A stretch of DNA of 64,000 nt, from assembly GCF_019097595.1 (NCBI RefSeq), contig NC_080716.1, forward strand, positions 8,368,640-8,432,639, in the 5' to 3' direction. This document shows positions 46,958 through 58,898 of this stretch, piece after piece. The stretch comes from Hemibagrus wyckioides (Eukaryota; Chordata; Actinopteri; Siluriformes; Bagridae). Each line of letters opens with the position of its first letter. Within the stretch, counting starts at the first letter, position 1. The position numbers and the translations under genes are program-made. The notes under the pieces were generated by a model. The model saw only the letters and a list, made by a program, of their open reading frames with translations, was not told where the DNA came from and searched no databases.

Positions 46958-47479
46958 CTGAGTCGTCTAACAGGAAGGTGGTCAGTTTTAACCTTTTGAA
47001 GGCAGCTCGACCAAACAGCGTGTTCAGGGCAACCTCTCAATGGAACAGTCACTAATCCCCATGTGAAAAAAAACACTGCACTACTCTTCCAGTCGTGAAA
47101 AAGCTTGACAGGGTCTTTACCACCGTAGACCATTCACAGACTTCCAACTGAACTAAAAATGGAAGAAAAATTTCATAGGGCACCAACAATATGTATATAG
47201 CTCGTGTATGTTGGAGTAAAATGTTTCGTTAGGATCATGGTGTAACAAATAATTTCTTGTTGAAAACGTGGCATTCGAAATCAACTTCTCTTTTTTTAAC
47301 AGGATCTGACATTTTTAGGGGTAGCTGACCAGCAATAACGTGCCAGCATCACCTGTTGCTGCTCAGACACGCCTGCACGTCCATAGGTAAATAATAAAAC
47401 GCCAGGCTTTTCAAAATAAAAGCAAAACAGTTGTATTGCGTGCACAGCATAAATACTTGTTCATTTATGTTTAATGTTT
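46958..47479. other. Unique spacer, no gene seen
   Basis: Starts exactly where cassette copy C ends. It has no supported exon on either strand. A CA run lies just before the boundary (46858-46885). Confidence 0.5.
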
Positions 47480-47725
47480 TCTTCCCATAGTGCATCCTGG
47501 TGCCATGTGTTCCCCAGGTAAGCGACTCACACGCACCCAGGCATCCATGTGATGTAATAGAAAACGTGATTCATCAGACCAGGCCACCTTCTTCCATTGC
47601 TCCGCGGTTCAGTTCTGATTCTCACACGCCCATTGTTAGCGCTCTTGGCGGTGAACAAACTGTGATGCACTGTGTATCCTGACACCTTTCTATCAGAACC
47701 AGCATTAACTTCTTCAGAAATTTGA
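47480..47725 (-). mobile_element. Tc1-like transposase fragment
   Basis: Minus-strand remnant of the family at 31115-31645: VAQISEEVNAGSDRKVSGYT, VHHSLF, then RWPGLMNHVFYYITWMPGCV. It has no inverted repeats or catalytic core. Confidence 0.6.
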
Positions 47726-48002
47726 GCAACAAATTTTATTTCAATTTTCACTCCTGAAAAATCAATACTTTCAAATCCTCAGTACTTCTTTCATCCCTGA
47801 TCTTTTCCTCCAGTTCACCTTTTAGACTGCAATATTCTGCCACAGAAGAGAGCATCATGTTTTGTGCTGCATCACATGTGCACATCTGGTCCACAGTGTC
47901 AGTGTAAAATGCCATTATTTGTTTCTGTAATAGCCTGGATTAGCATATTTATTTTTACATTCAGATGAAGAATGTTCAGATTGATGGCCACTGTCACCTG
48001 CA

Positions 48003-48206
48003 GTGAACTATGATGTGTCCGGCGTGTGCTGGGTTAACACTCTTGACTTTCTTAAGAAACTTGAGCATACCGATAGGCGAGAGTGGAACACCAAAATAAA
48101 GCCAGCTGGTGAAGTGGAGATGTGTGACCAACCTCACGGACCTGCAGCCTTCTGGAGATTGCTAGGATCACGTACATCAAGACATGTGCACATCATTTCT
48201 ATGTAA
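48003..48206 (+). CDS. Unrecognised open reading frame, 67 codons
   Basis: Contains [18 protein letters not shown] and [19 protein letters not shown]. Its composition looks protein-like, but no splice sites or family could be assigned, and it ends 35 bases before a LINE. It may be an exon fragment or chance. Confidence 0.2.
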   Translation: MNYDVSGVCWVNTLDFLKKLEHTDRREWNTKIKPAGEVEMCDQPHGPAAFWRLLGSRTSRHVHIISM

Positions 48207-48239
48207 AAACTACATATATGAAACTCCTCACACATCACC

Positions 48240-49432
48240 ATGAGCCAATGTATATACCTTAGAAACATTGCCAAGCTTAGGAACAATTTATATGTATCTG
48301 ATGCAGAAAAGCTAGTTCATCCATTCCTGACCTCCAGACTGGACTATTGTCATGCATTACTAGGTGGTTGTCCTGCATCCTCAATAAACAAGCTACAGTT
48401 AGTCCAGAATGCAGCTGCCAGAGTTCTTACCAGATCAAGAAAATATGGTCATATAACCCCAGTATTACCATCCCTGCACTGGCTACCTGTTAAGTTTAGA
48501 TTTGATTACAAACTAGCACTACTTGTGCTACTACTTTACTTTACTACTACTAAATAGTTTAGCTCCCACGTATCTAGCCAGTCTTCTGACACGCTACAAT
48601 CCACCGCGCTCTTTAAGATCACAAAACTCTGGACTTCTGGTAGTTTCCAGAATATCAAAGTCTACAAAAGGGGGTAGAGCGTTTTTAAACTTTGGAATAG
48701 CCTTCCTGACAGTGTTCAGGGCTCAGACACAGTCTCCCAGTTTAAAAGTAGATTAAAGACATATCTCCTTAGCCTGACATACACATAATACATCCCATAA
48801 CCTTGTGCTCCAGTACATCTGATTAAATGCACATTATCATCTAGTGCTGCTAATATCATGAACAGCAGCTACGCTAATTCCTTTTCACCTGTTCCTTTTT
48901 TTATTCCCATCCTGAGGCATCTGGAGATTGTGCCAGCTTCAGTAGACAGAGGCCAATCCTTCAAGGATCCTGAGGCACCCAGAGATGGACCAGCTTCAGC
49001 TGGGTTCTGCTTGGTGAGGATTTGTGTATATCAAAGCAATGCTGCTAGCCCAATGTGGACTTAGAGGACGACAACAACCTCCTAATTAATACACACACTA
49101 ACATTCTACATATGCTGGATCTGCATCACACTGTAGACTGTACATAACTGCAGAAATGACATTGTTCATAATCACACTCTTCGGTGTTTAGAATAATTTA
49201 TAATCACACTCTCTGGTGTCACCCAAATGAGGATGGGTTCCCTTTTGAGTCTGGTTCCTCTCAAGGTTTCTTGCGTAAACCAATTTTTCCTTGCTACTGT
49301 CGCCATAGGCTTGTTCACTAGGGATGATTTTGTCTAACATCTATGTTTTTTGTTCCGATGTTCTGTAAAGCTGCTTTGAGACACTGTTCATTGTTAAAAG
49401 TGCTATACAAATATAATTGAATTGAATTGAAT
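48240..49432 (+). mobile_element. Non-LTR retrotransposon, C-terminal RT fragment
   Basis: Broken reading frames encode AEKLVHPFLTSRLDYCHALL, LQLVQNAAARVLTRSRKYGH, LPSLHWLPVKFRFDYKLALL and LRSQNSGLLVVSRISKS, the thumb/C-terminal region of a common fish LINE reverse transcriptase. A 3' UTR runs to aaagtgctatacaaatataa and an (ATTGA)n tail at about 49412-49432. Frameshift near 48530. Confidence 0.8.
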
Positions 49433-49488
49433 ATATGTGCAATTCTGCATTCTTTATTCTTCTGTTCATTTGTTTATTTCAGACTTAC

Positions 49489-49781
49489 ATATTGCACACA
49501 GAAATTCTGGATAGTGTAGTCGATCAGCACCGTTACATCCTCCAAGGACACATCTGTACAGCCAGCAGCCCTGCTCTGGCCAGTACTGACAGCATTATTC
49601 CTAAAAGCACATGCAGATTCAAAACCATTTAACCCTTTCGAGTATTTCCAGAGCAAACTGTATGCTATATCTATGTATTTTACCTCTTTTCTCTCCCGTA
49701 TGTTAGTCAGCATGACTATGGTGGCAGATTTGTGTTCTCAAACCATTCTCCAGAAATCAGCCACTGTCTCCGGTTTCGGAC
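49489..49781 (-). pseudogene. ptpre: PTPRE-like D1 domain exons, nonsense-bearing
   Basis: Two minus-strand exons of a receptor PTP first catalytic domain. Exon 49684-49781 (98 bases) reads PKPETVADFWRMV, a TGA where the family has Trp, then EHKSATIVMLTNIRERKE. Exon 49489-49600 opens with GAA TAA (stop where EKC is expected), then QYWPEQGCW, a small deletion, and VSLEDVTVLIDYTIQNFCVQ. Splice sites are consistent (gtaaaa and gtaagt donors; gcag and ttag acceptors). Two stops plus a frameshift make this a genuine relic. It lies upstream, in gene orientation, of the D2 exons at 28602-29299, 20 kb away across the cassette insertion. Confidence 0.85.
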
Positions 49782-50603
49782 CTGCAAACAGACCTTTTTA
49801 AAGTTTTCCTACAGAAAGTCGTGATGTTCAGTAAATTCACTCTGACATGCACTCTTCTGATCTGTATGCTGTGTAACGTGTGGGTGACTGCTTCTGTGTA
49901 ATAATCTTGAAAACTGATGAAACCCTCAGATGAAAGGTCACTTACACTAACTACAAGCTGGTGTTAATTGTAGAACCGCACAACACTAACTTGGTTTCAC
50001 AAAACAACCCTTTACTCTTTTTTATCATCATACTGGCGTTCCTTCCATTTGACTTATCAAACATTTTTAATTAATATAAACAAATGAATTATTTTCCCCC
50101 CACAAATCTGATCCAGAATTAGTCAGAATACTGTTGGCTTTCAATGTGTAAAGTATCATGACTCTGTGTTTAGCTGCTGCTGACCAGTGCACTGAGAAGT
50201 GGGCGGTGTTTGAGCCCCTGCTGGGCAAATAAATCACACTTATCCACAGTAACACTGGTACAGAGATAAAACATTCAAAACATCTCAAACGTTTTTGATA
50301 GTAAAACACTGTACAACTGCTACAATAAAATTATAACATTTAAACCCAAGAATTAAGTAAATAAAATATAAATGAATAAAACTACACATTATTATTACAG
50401 GAGACATTCAGGACTTATTAAAGTCCTGAATATCACCTTTCGTATGACCATCCATTAACTACCACTGTGGAGTGTAACACAACAAAATGATTCAACACTG
50501 AACCCCCAAAACAGACAGAGTATTTTTCCTCTTGTAAGCTGTGTTGAAGCATGCCATTTCTTTCTAGGGTGAGCATACATAGTGAGGAATGATTTAGTGG
50601 CTT
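49782..50603. other. Spacer, no gene seen
   Basis: AT-rich unique DNA without supported exons or RNA genes on either strand. Confidence 0.5.
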
Positions 50604-51981
50604 TACAGCTGGAACCAGAAGTTTACATACACTGTATAAAAAGACACATAACCACTTTTTCTCACCTTCTGACATTAAATCAGACTAAACTTTTCCCATT
50701 TTATGTCAGTTAGGATTTCTAAAATTATTTCTATTTGCTAAATATCAGAATAATGAGTGAGAGAATTTTTTAGATATTTTTTATTATTTCCTTCAAAGTC
50801 AGAGGTTTACATACATTTCCTTAGTATTTGGTAGCATTACCTTTAAACTGTATGACTTGGGTCAAACGTTTTGGGCATCCTTCCACAAGCTTCTCACAAT
50901 AGTTTAGTGGAATTTTGGCCAATTCCTCCTGACAGTACCGCCTTTTCAGCTCTCCCTACAAATTTTCTATTGGATAGAGATCAGGGCTTTGTGATGGCCA
51001 CTCCAAAACAGTTGTCCTTCAGCCATTTTGTAATTAATTTGGCAGTATGCTTAGGGTCATTGTTCATTTGGAAGACCCATTTGCACGCAAGCTTTAACTT
51101 CCTGGCTGATGGCTTGAGATGTTGCTTCAATATTTCTACATAATGTTCTTTCCTCATAATGTCATCTATTTTGTGAAGTGCACCAGTCCCTCCTGCAGCA
51201 AAACACCCCCACACCATGATGCTGCCACTCTCGTACTTCACAGCTGGGATGGTGTTCTCAGGTTTGCAAGCTTCCCCCTTTTCCTCCAAATGTAACGATG
51301 ATCACTATGGCCAAACAGTTCAAATTTAGTTTCATCAGACCACAGGACATGTCTCCAAAAATTAAGGTCTCTGTCCCTGTGTACATTCGCAAAGTGTAAT
51401 CTGGCTTTTTTTATGTTCCTTTTGGAGTAATGGCTTCTTCCTTGTGGAGTGGCCTTTCAGCCCATGTCGGTACAGGACTCGTTTCACTGTGGATAATGAC
51501 ACTCTCTTTCCAGCTACAGCCAGCATCTTCATTAGTTGTTTTGCTTTTGTTCTGGGGTTGATGCACACATTTCGCTCCAAAGCACGTTCTTCTCTGTGAC
51601 ACAGAACCCGTCTCTGAGCAGTAGGATGGCTGGACATTCCTATGGTGTTTATACTTGTGTATAATTGTTTGAACAGATGAACATAGCACCTTCAGGCATC
51701 TGGAAATTGTATGCAAGATGAACCAGGCTTGTGGAGGTCCATAATTCTCTTCCAGATATCTTTGCTGATTTTCTTTTGATTATTCCACGATGTCACACAA
51801 GGAAGCAGAGTGTTTATAATACATCCACAGGTGTACCTCCAATTGACTCAAATGATGTCAATTAACCCATCAGAAGCTTCCAAAGCCATGACATCATCAT
51901 CTGGGCTTTTCCAACAGGAAAGTCTGATTTAATGTCAGATAGTGAGAAAAAAAAGGTTATGTGTCTTTTTATACAGCGTAT
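50604..51981 (-). mobile_element. Sleeping Beauty-like Tc1 transposon, dead
   Basis: The left end is complete: TA target then CAGCTGGAACCAGAAGTTTA and catacactgtataaaaagac. The right end matches it inverted only from gttatgtgtctttttataca inward, so about the outer 25 bases are lost. Minus-strand transposase pieces: VNPRTKAKQL-like helix region, SGSIMVWGCFAAGGTGALHK, LKLACKWVFQMNNDPKHTAK and a PIENL-like segment. The frame shifts several times, and the NND replaces the usual QDND around the second Asp. Confidence 0.85.
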
Positions 51982-52035
51982 AAAACCTTACACTGACTCT
52001 GTGGTAGCATCTGGCATTTTATTTTTTTTTCTGCT

Positions 52036-52352
52036 GGGGCAGTGGCATCTCTGCTGCACACAGGAAGAGAGTGGATAAAATCGTAAAGATAAAGATCTGT
52101 CCTTCGATGCAATCTCAATCCAGTGGAAGAAAGGAGGATGATAGCCAAGCTATCATGTATGTTGGAGAACGACTCTCACCTCATGCATGAGACTCTGGGC
52201 AGCTCCAGAAGTGCAGACTACTTCACCCCAAGTGTGTGAGAGAGCAGTACCGTAGATCTTACCTCCCTGCTGCTGTGAGACTGTACAACCAGCACTGCTA
52301 CCAGCAGACCCTTCCACAACCTGGACAACACATCATTGGGATTTCTACTATA
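52036..52352 (+). mobile_element. LINE reverse transcriptase C-terminal fragment
   Basis: Frames MIAKLSCMLENDSHLMHETL, then after a frameshift VREQYRRSYLPAAVRLYNQH, resemble the terminal segment of fish LINE ORF2. It ends near an ATT run at 52370. No other part of the element is attached. Confidence 0.5.
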
Positions 52353-52382
52353 TAAGATTACAATTCATTATTATTATTATTA

Positions 52383-53430
52383 CTAATTCAATCCAATTCA
52401 TTTTATTTGTATAGTGTTTTTAACAATGGGCGTTGTCTCAAAGCAGCTTTAAAGAAGTAGAGAAACAGAGAAAGAAAAAATACATATATTTACAAGTTTA
52501 AACTTACTATTTTATCTCTATTTTATCCCTAATGAGCAAGCCTGTGGCTATGGTGCCAAGGAAAAACTACGTGTGATGATATGAGGAAGAAACCTTGAGA
52601 GGAACCGGGCTCAGAACGGATCCCATCCTCATTTGGGTGAAACTGGAAAGTAAATAATGTAACTGTAACTGATTAATGTCCTTTCTACAACAGCAAACAA
52701 GAGCTCATGGGGAACTATTAGGTTAGTGTAGTAACTGAGCCCATTATAGACATTAATTCCTTGCTGTCGCAAGCTGACAGATCTAACGGCACATCCGTGA
52801 CAGTGTGAAAGTCCCCAAGTGGCTCTGTCCACAGCTGTCTCCTAGTCACAGGCTGTCCACACAGATCCATTCACAGCATCAGTGAGCACCACCAAGCACT
52901 GAGACTCCGACCAGGGGTAGAGCCAGTGATCACACTGTAAACTCAGAACACTGGGAGCTCTGGAGTGGGACATAGAGTTCGATGGAGAAAGACAGAGGGA
53001 GAGAGAAATATATTAGGTATGCTTGTGATCGTGTGATGTTTAAAGACAATGTAGATTAAGTGTAAAGTGCAGGCAGGGACTCCGGCAAGACTAGCCAAGA
53101 CAGCATAACTAAAAGGGAGAGCCAGAAGTTGACAGACATGAAGGCTTCCTGGGACATAAAGCATCCAACCACTTCACAGTCAGCAAACCTGAGCGACTTG
53201 TGAGGGTGGTAAGATGACAGCATCCAAACATCCCAGTACACCAAACACTCTATGACCATGAATCTTCCAGATCTGCTCCTTTACCTAAGAAAAACTATAC
53301 ATTGAAAGCTTCACTAAACAAATGTGTCTTTAGCCTAGACTTAAACATTGAGACTGTGTCTGAATCCCGAACACAATTTGTTAGGCTGTTCCATAACTGT
53401 GGGGCTTGAGGTATTACCAAATAAACAGCA
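52383..53430 (-). mobile_element. Non-LTR retrotransposon 3' region
   Basis: The minus-strand 3' end (ttaaaaacactatacaaata then attggattgaatt) matches that of 49370-49432. Upstream, reading minus, are segments such as cctcaagccccacagttatg and gaaccatcccatc-like UTR text. No intact reading frame. Confidence 0.55.
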
Positions 53431-54214
53431 ACCTTGGATCGGAGTAGGTGTGGCAGATCATAAACAACCAAAAGATCACTCAGGTACTTTTACTAGTCCA
53501 TATTATTATTATTATTATTATCTTCTGTATATTTAAATTTTATATTTATATATTTATCTGTTTGTCTTTTTAAATCTATAATATCAGTTACAATTTATAA
53601 AAGTCACCTTGTCTTGATATTATCCTTTTCTTTAGCTGCTATACCTTTACCGCTGCAACTATGCAAATTTCCTCACTGTGGGCCGAATAAAGAATGAGAA
53701 ATGGAGAAAAAGGATTGTTGAATTTTTTAGTGACGCATTTATGAGTACTGTGTTCACATTTACAAAGCTCTTCACACAGTTAGAGCAACAACAGTCTATG
53801 TGGACTAAATTGTATATCACCTTTCATTGTTTTGACACAAAGCATTAAATAACCTCAACTTTCAGCTTCATCTATTCTTTTCTCGTTCAAACTCACCCTT
53901 TAACAAAACTATGTGTATCTACAGATCTACATTTACATTCTGTTTTCAAAACTAATCAATATCATTAAAAACAAGCAGATTATTTGTCTAATGAAATATA
54001 TTTATTTAAAGTTGTAAACATTTAAACATAGAAACCAATAGATTAAAAAATAAATAAACTAATAAAGAAGTAAAGTTTATTATTAAGTAAGTGAATTGTT
54101 AAAGGATTAAGTATATATTAATATATAAGTGTAATTAAAGTAAATTAGTGCATTAAAGTGTATGTGTTAACAATAAGAACACCATAATAGTCATTTTTAT
54201 TACAGTCATTAATA
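53431..54214. other. AT-rich spacer before copy D
   Basis: No supported gene. It contains short ATT and TTTA runs and ends in an AAT tract where cassette copy D starts. Confidence 0.5.
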
Positions 54215-54286
54215 ACGATAACAACAACCAATAATAATAATAATAATAATCGACATCATCATCATCATCTCCGTGACCCCAATCCG

Positions 54287-54329
54287 CACGTGGGGTCGCA
54301 TCTCTTCATCTTTGACGTCATCTGCGTCA
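54287..54329 (+). promoter_or_regulatory. CRE / E-box promoter, copy D
   Basis: CACGTG at 54287-54292, TGACGTCA at 54313-54320 and TGCGTCA at 54323-54329, about 210-250 bases upstream of the start codon. The spacing is unchanged from copies A and C. Likely bound by bZIP (CREB/ATF) and bHLH factors, inferred from motif identity. Confidence 0.6.
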
Positions 54330-54370
54330 TCGCTGCTGTAGAGTGGTTTATTTGTATTTAAACTGTCTCC

Positions 54371-54565
54371 ATGGTGATGACGCGTTCATCGAGTAGTTTC
54401 AAGTCAAAACCTGCATTGAGTTTCTGCGTGGCAACAGATAAACATCGTCTCCATCACCACAACTCTACAGATCTACAACTCTACAAGTCAACTCTACAAC
54501 CAGCGACTTTCAACGAAGGACTTCTGACCACACCATGTCTATCCGAGGATTTCTTCAGGGACTGA
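54371..54565 (+). promoter_or_regulatory. Upstream ORF overlapping the main start codon
   Basis: An ATG at 54371 (context ctccatgg) opens a 64-codon frame that overlaps the main ATG at 54535 in another frame and ends at 54565. If the transcript starts upstream of 54371, this uORF would lower translation of the main frame. Copy C has the same arrangement (38694-38888). In copy A a 13-base duplication makes it continuous with the main frame. Confidence 0.4.
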
Positions 54566-55848
54566 AGAACTGGACTCTGGGTGAGATCGCCTGTGCTGCG
54601 GGTCTGGTCACTCTGTCTGCCGGTGCGGGATACTTCATTTACCGCAGCCTCCGGACAGAAAGAGCTCCTCCTGACCACACTGAGCTTCCTCAAGGTAGGA
54701 GGAGCTTTATCCTACCTCGTGACTTTAATGTCTCACTGATTTTACAATGAATCCAGTAGAAGGTACAGTGTTACAGTCTAATGTTATGTAGCTAACAAGC
54801 GACCTCATCTACTGCTAACAATTAGCCTCATGCTAGTTATCGTGCTAGCGAACTTGGCTACTGGTTTAAATTACACAATAAAGTCCTTAAACTTGGTTCA
54901 AGAATGTATTTTATTTCTACAATGAATAATTTACCCTGTTAGTAGGTCACTTTTAACAGCCCTGGCTACTGGTTTTACACTAAATCATGCTTAGCCTTGT
55001 GATTCTCCAGCTAGCGCGCTAACAGACTTTAGCCGATTTTTAGCGATTTAAATGACACTGTAATAGTTGGACTAATCATATCTACAACTTTATCATATTC
55101 TCAAGCTCTAGAGAACCTGTCTATTTGTTGTAATTATTACGCAATTAATTGGTAAATATAATATAAATATAATGTTTAGCCTAATGTTAGTTAAGCTGCT
55201 AGCGAACTTGGCTGTTGGTTTAAAGACACTAAAATCCTGAACCGAGTTGATGAGCTTGAACAACGAGAATTTCATTTATTTCTACAATATAATATTCATC
55301 CCCATTAAAAAGTGACTTTTAACAACCCTGACTACTGGTTTTACACTAAATCATGTTTAGACTACTGATTAATCAGCTCTCCTAAAGGGCTTGGTTACAG
55401 GTGTATGTTATCTACCTAGAGAACTTCACTAATCATTTTATTTACACAATATCATAGTGAGTATGAAGCTAGTTAGCTTGATGAACTCAGTTTTAATAAT
55501 TACACAGTATAATATTTGTATAGATTTGGGTGGCGGATAGGGGCAGGAGGTTTTAGAGAGTTTAATCAGTTCACATGTACAGTGAATTTACACAATCTGA
55601 CTGCTACAATTTGTCTGTTTCTTCACAAGTTAACTAATTATCAAACTTGACAGGTTATTAAGCATTAATAGGAAAGTTTGATGTTGTGTAATTGAAGAGT
55701 CAGAATTCTGAGTCCCATAAAAGTGATTTTGTTACAGAGCCTGTGGATGTGCTGGGGGAATCAGTAGGTACTCCCTCTGTCCTCCAGGTATGTGTCTGAT
55801 AAATAGTAATATTTAACTTCATTTGAAACCTGTAGGTCACTTTTGTCT

Positions 55849-55884
<36 letters not shown>

Positions 55885-58800
55885 ACGTTAAGGTCGTTGA
55901 GCCAAACCTGCAGCTGCTGCCCCCCGAACCTCAGGACGAACCTTCAGCTGTCATTCTGGTAAACAAATCATTCATTTATTTACTAAAACCAATCAATAGA
56001 TTTTACAAGGTTGTGTTTACTGTAAAGAATGTTAGTATGAATCTGATTTGATAAGAAGCACTTATGATCTTCATGCTCTCCATTTCACAGCCGCTCGATG
56101 CTGATGAGCCGAACAACGCCTGCCGCGATGTCCAGTGCGTGTCTGCAGACTCCTCCCTCTCCCAGTCTGGGGTATTCTACAGTGCTGCAGCTGAGATACA
56201 AACACACAAACACCCTTCTTTACAAGTTCTAATGTTTAGTTTTGTTTCTCTATTTCTAGCCAGTGGACATTAGAAGAGACATAGCTGGAATGATAAGGGG
56301 TCCAGAGAGTCGGCTCTACTGCTTTGACACCGCAGAGACATGCTGCTTGACTCTCGAGGTAATCACAGTCTTTATTACTCTGGTGAAGGGAATGGACATT
56401 TTTAAATTGACATGGTTTTTAGCATTATGTTGAAATGTGGATCTTGAATTTCATCTAATTGTCATTTGCAGGGATTCCCTTATTATACCAGCTATGAGGG
56501 GAGATTCACTGGCATTCAGGTAAGGGACTATTCATTGTGGCATTGTAAAATTATGGTAATTGCGGTGACTAATTTTGTTTGTGTGTTTTAAGGTTGTTGA
56601 GCCAACTGTTCAGCTGCTGCCTACTGAAGAAGACCAAGACTCTTCACCTGTTTTTCTGGTAACCAGAGCTTTAAGGAAAGCTATAGAATATTAGTATGAA
56701 GCTGCTATGATCAGAAGCATTCACAATCTTCCTGCTTTTCTTTACACAGCCACTCGATGCTGGTGAGCTGATCAGCGCCCACCGAAACATACAGTTCCTC
56801 TCTTCAGACCCCTCCATCTCCCAGTTTAAGGTATTCTGCAGTGCAGCAACTGAGATACAAACACACAAACACCCTTCTTTACAAGTTCTGATGTCTAGTT
56901 TTGTTTCTCTATTTCCAGTCAGTGGACATGAAGTCCTACTTCTTGGGGATGATAAGGGGCCCACAGAGTCGTCTGTGTTGGTTTAAAACCACCACGACAC
57001 ACTGCTTGACTCACCTGGTAATCACAGACTTGATTATTCTGAGGAAGAGAATTGACCTTGATGATTATTAGATGCTCACGTTTGTGAAATAGATCTTGAG
57101 TTCCATCTATTTGTCATTTGCAGGGATTCCCTTATCACACCACCATAGAGGATTGTTTCTCTGGCATACAGGTAAGGGATTATTCGTTGTGGCATTAGGA
57201 AACTTTTGCTAATTGCAGTGACTAATTGTGTTCACTTTAAATTGTTCTTTTAAGTCTGAATCTGGGAGGGTTACAGAGTTCATCTCCTGTAACCGAGTGG
57301 AGACATCGTTCATCGTGCCACATTATAACACGGTAAATTTATTGCACTGTCATGAAGTGTATATTGTAGTTAGTAACTTTTGGAATTTTGTCAGATGTAC
57401 TTTTATTTGTCTGCAGTGACAATATATTTTTTTATTCAGCACAAATCCGTTAAAACGGTAACTTGCGATTACCTGTATGTGGCTGGAGATGGGCAGCTGT
57501 ACACCTCCACCTGGGAGTATGACCAGAACGACTCTGAGGTAATTCCGAGTTTCAGATCTGATGTGTATCTACATATGTTGCTATTCCCCTGATTCGGATG
57601 CTGTAAAACTTACTGTGTGAGTTTTAATGATTTAATGATTCGGATTGCAGGAGAATGAGGAGGAGGTGGAGATGGAGGTGCCCTTTATTTGGTACGATAC
57701 TATTCACTGTTTATTGATGTAACAGTGTATTGTATGTTTAACACACACTAAGCATTTACATCTCTTCTTCCTTAGCTGCCATCTCTTAGAAAGAGGGGTG
57801 ACTGACTTCGGCCTGAAGGTGCCCGCTGTCCGTGAGGCGTTCGCTGTGAGTAAAACCTTTCTTCAGCTGCTGTTATTGCGCAGATAAAGTCCACTCTGCT
57901 TTAACGTATATTGTGTGCTGTCTTATATTCAGACTTTGCTTGCCAGCATCCACATCCAGGACTTCTTGTTCGTGGTGGGAAAAAGGATTGTCATGCGACT
58001 GGCAGCAGCTAACAACCAGGTGACTTTAGAATGATGAAAGACTGTTTGATTTTTGTGATGAACATCCTTTCAGTTACTCAGTCATAGCCAAAGTGAGTTA
58101 CAGAGATTTTCTTGTTTGTTTGAACAGGATGTAGTTGGTGTGCAGTTGGCATACGAGGCCCTGATTCGATTCCTGAGGACGCCTTCATATCAGGATTCGA
58201 TTAAAGCAGAACTCTCCGGGCCCGATGTAAGCTAATAAACGCCTGTGTGAAATGACAGATGTTTAAACAGAAAAGATTTTGATAATATAGAAAACTGAAC
58301 GTCAATATGTGAGGCTAATTTCTTTTTGTACCTTTACTCCTCTGTGCAGGTCTACCACTACAACTTCCTGGATATTTTTTATGAGCTGATTCTCTTCGGC
58401 TTCTTTAAAAATGGCTCAACACCTCAGCTAGTAAGTGTCTCATCAGGAGATTTAAGTTTCAGAACATGGTCTATTTTACCTCATTTTGATTTCCCTTATT
58501 TTTTAATCCTGATAAAACATGGCATTAATGAAGTCTGTTGTCTTTCTTTTCTAAAGTTTAAGGGAGGATTCTTGGAGCGCCTGCTTCAGCTCATCAGCAT
58601 GTGGGATATAGACGTGTGGGAGCCTGCAGCAGAGCTGTACTTCAAAGTGCTTATTGTAAGTGTTCCAATATCTTCTGATGCCACGATACACAAATTCTCA
58701 GGATTGTACCTTAAACTCAGTGACACTATGTTGAATCTGTGTGTCATTTGTCAATAGGATCACCTTACACAGCTTTTTGAAGTACTGTTCACTCAGCCTC

Positions 58801-58898
58801 TGGAGCTCTACAGCAACCCAGCAGCCTTAGCCTCCATAGTTCAGATTCTCGTCCAGCAGCACGTCCAGCAGATGATGAACATTTTGGAGAAGCTCTGA
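54535..58898 (+). CDS. Mitoguardin-like single-pass membrane protein, 530 aa (intact copy D)
   Basis: Exons 54535-54694, 55738-55787, 55893-55958, 56091-56171, 56260-56358, 56472-56519, 56593-56658, 56750-56830, 56919-57017, 57124-57171, 57255-57332, 57440-57538, 57651-57691, 57776-57845, 57933-58019, 58128-58226, 58350-58430, 58557-58655, 58758-58898. All splice sites are GT/AG; the sum is 1593 bases with no stop. Residues about 17-38 (CAAGLVTLSAGAGYFIYRSL) form one membrane segment near the N-terminus with basic residues after it. Residues about 71-168 and 169-266 are two copies of a 98-residue module (VVEP..., PLDA..., IRGPxSRL, GFPY...FxGIQ). Then an acidic ENEEEVEMEVP linker and a C-terminal helical domain: VREAFATLLA, VGKRIVMRLAA, LAYEALIRFLRTP, LDIFYELILFGFF, ending NILEKL. 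This C-terminal pattern and the N-terminal anchor resemble mitoguardins, outer mitochondrial membrane proteins in fusion and lipid contact. The family call is from memory; the duplicated module is unknown. Start chosen for A at -3 and conservation in all copies. Confidence 0.8.
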
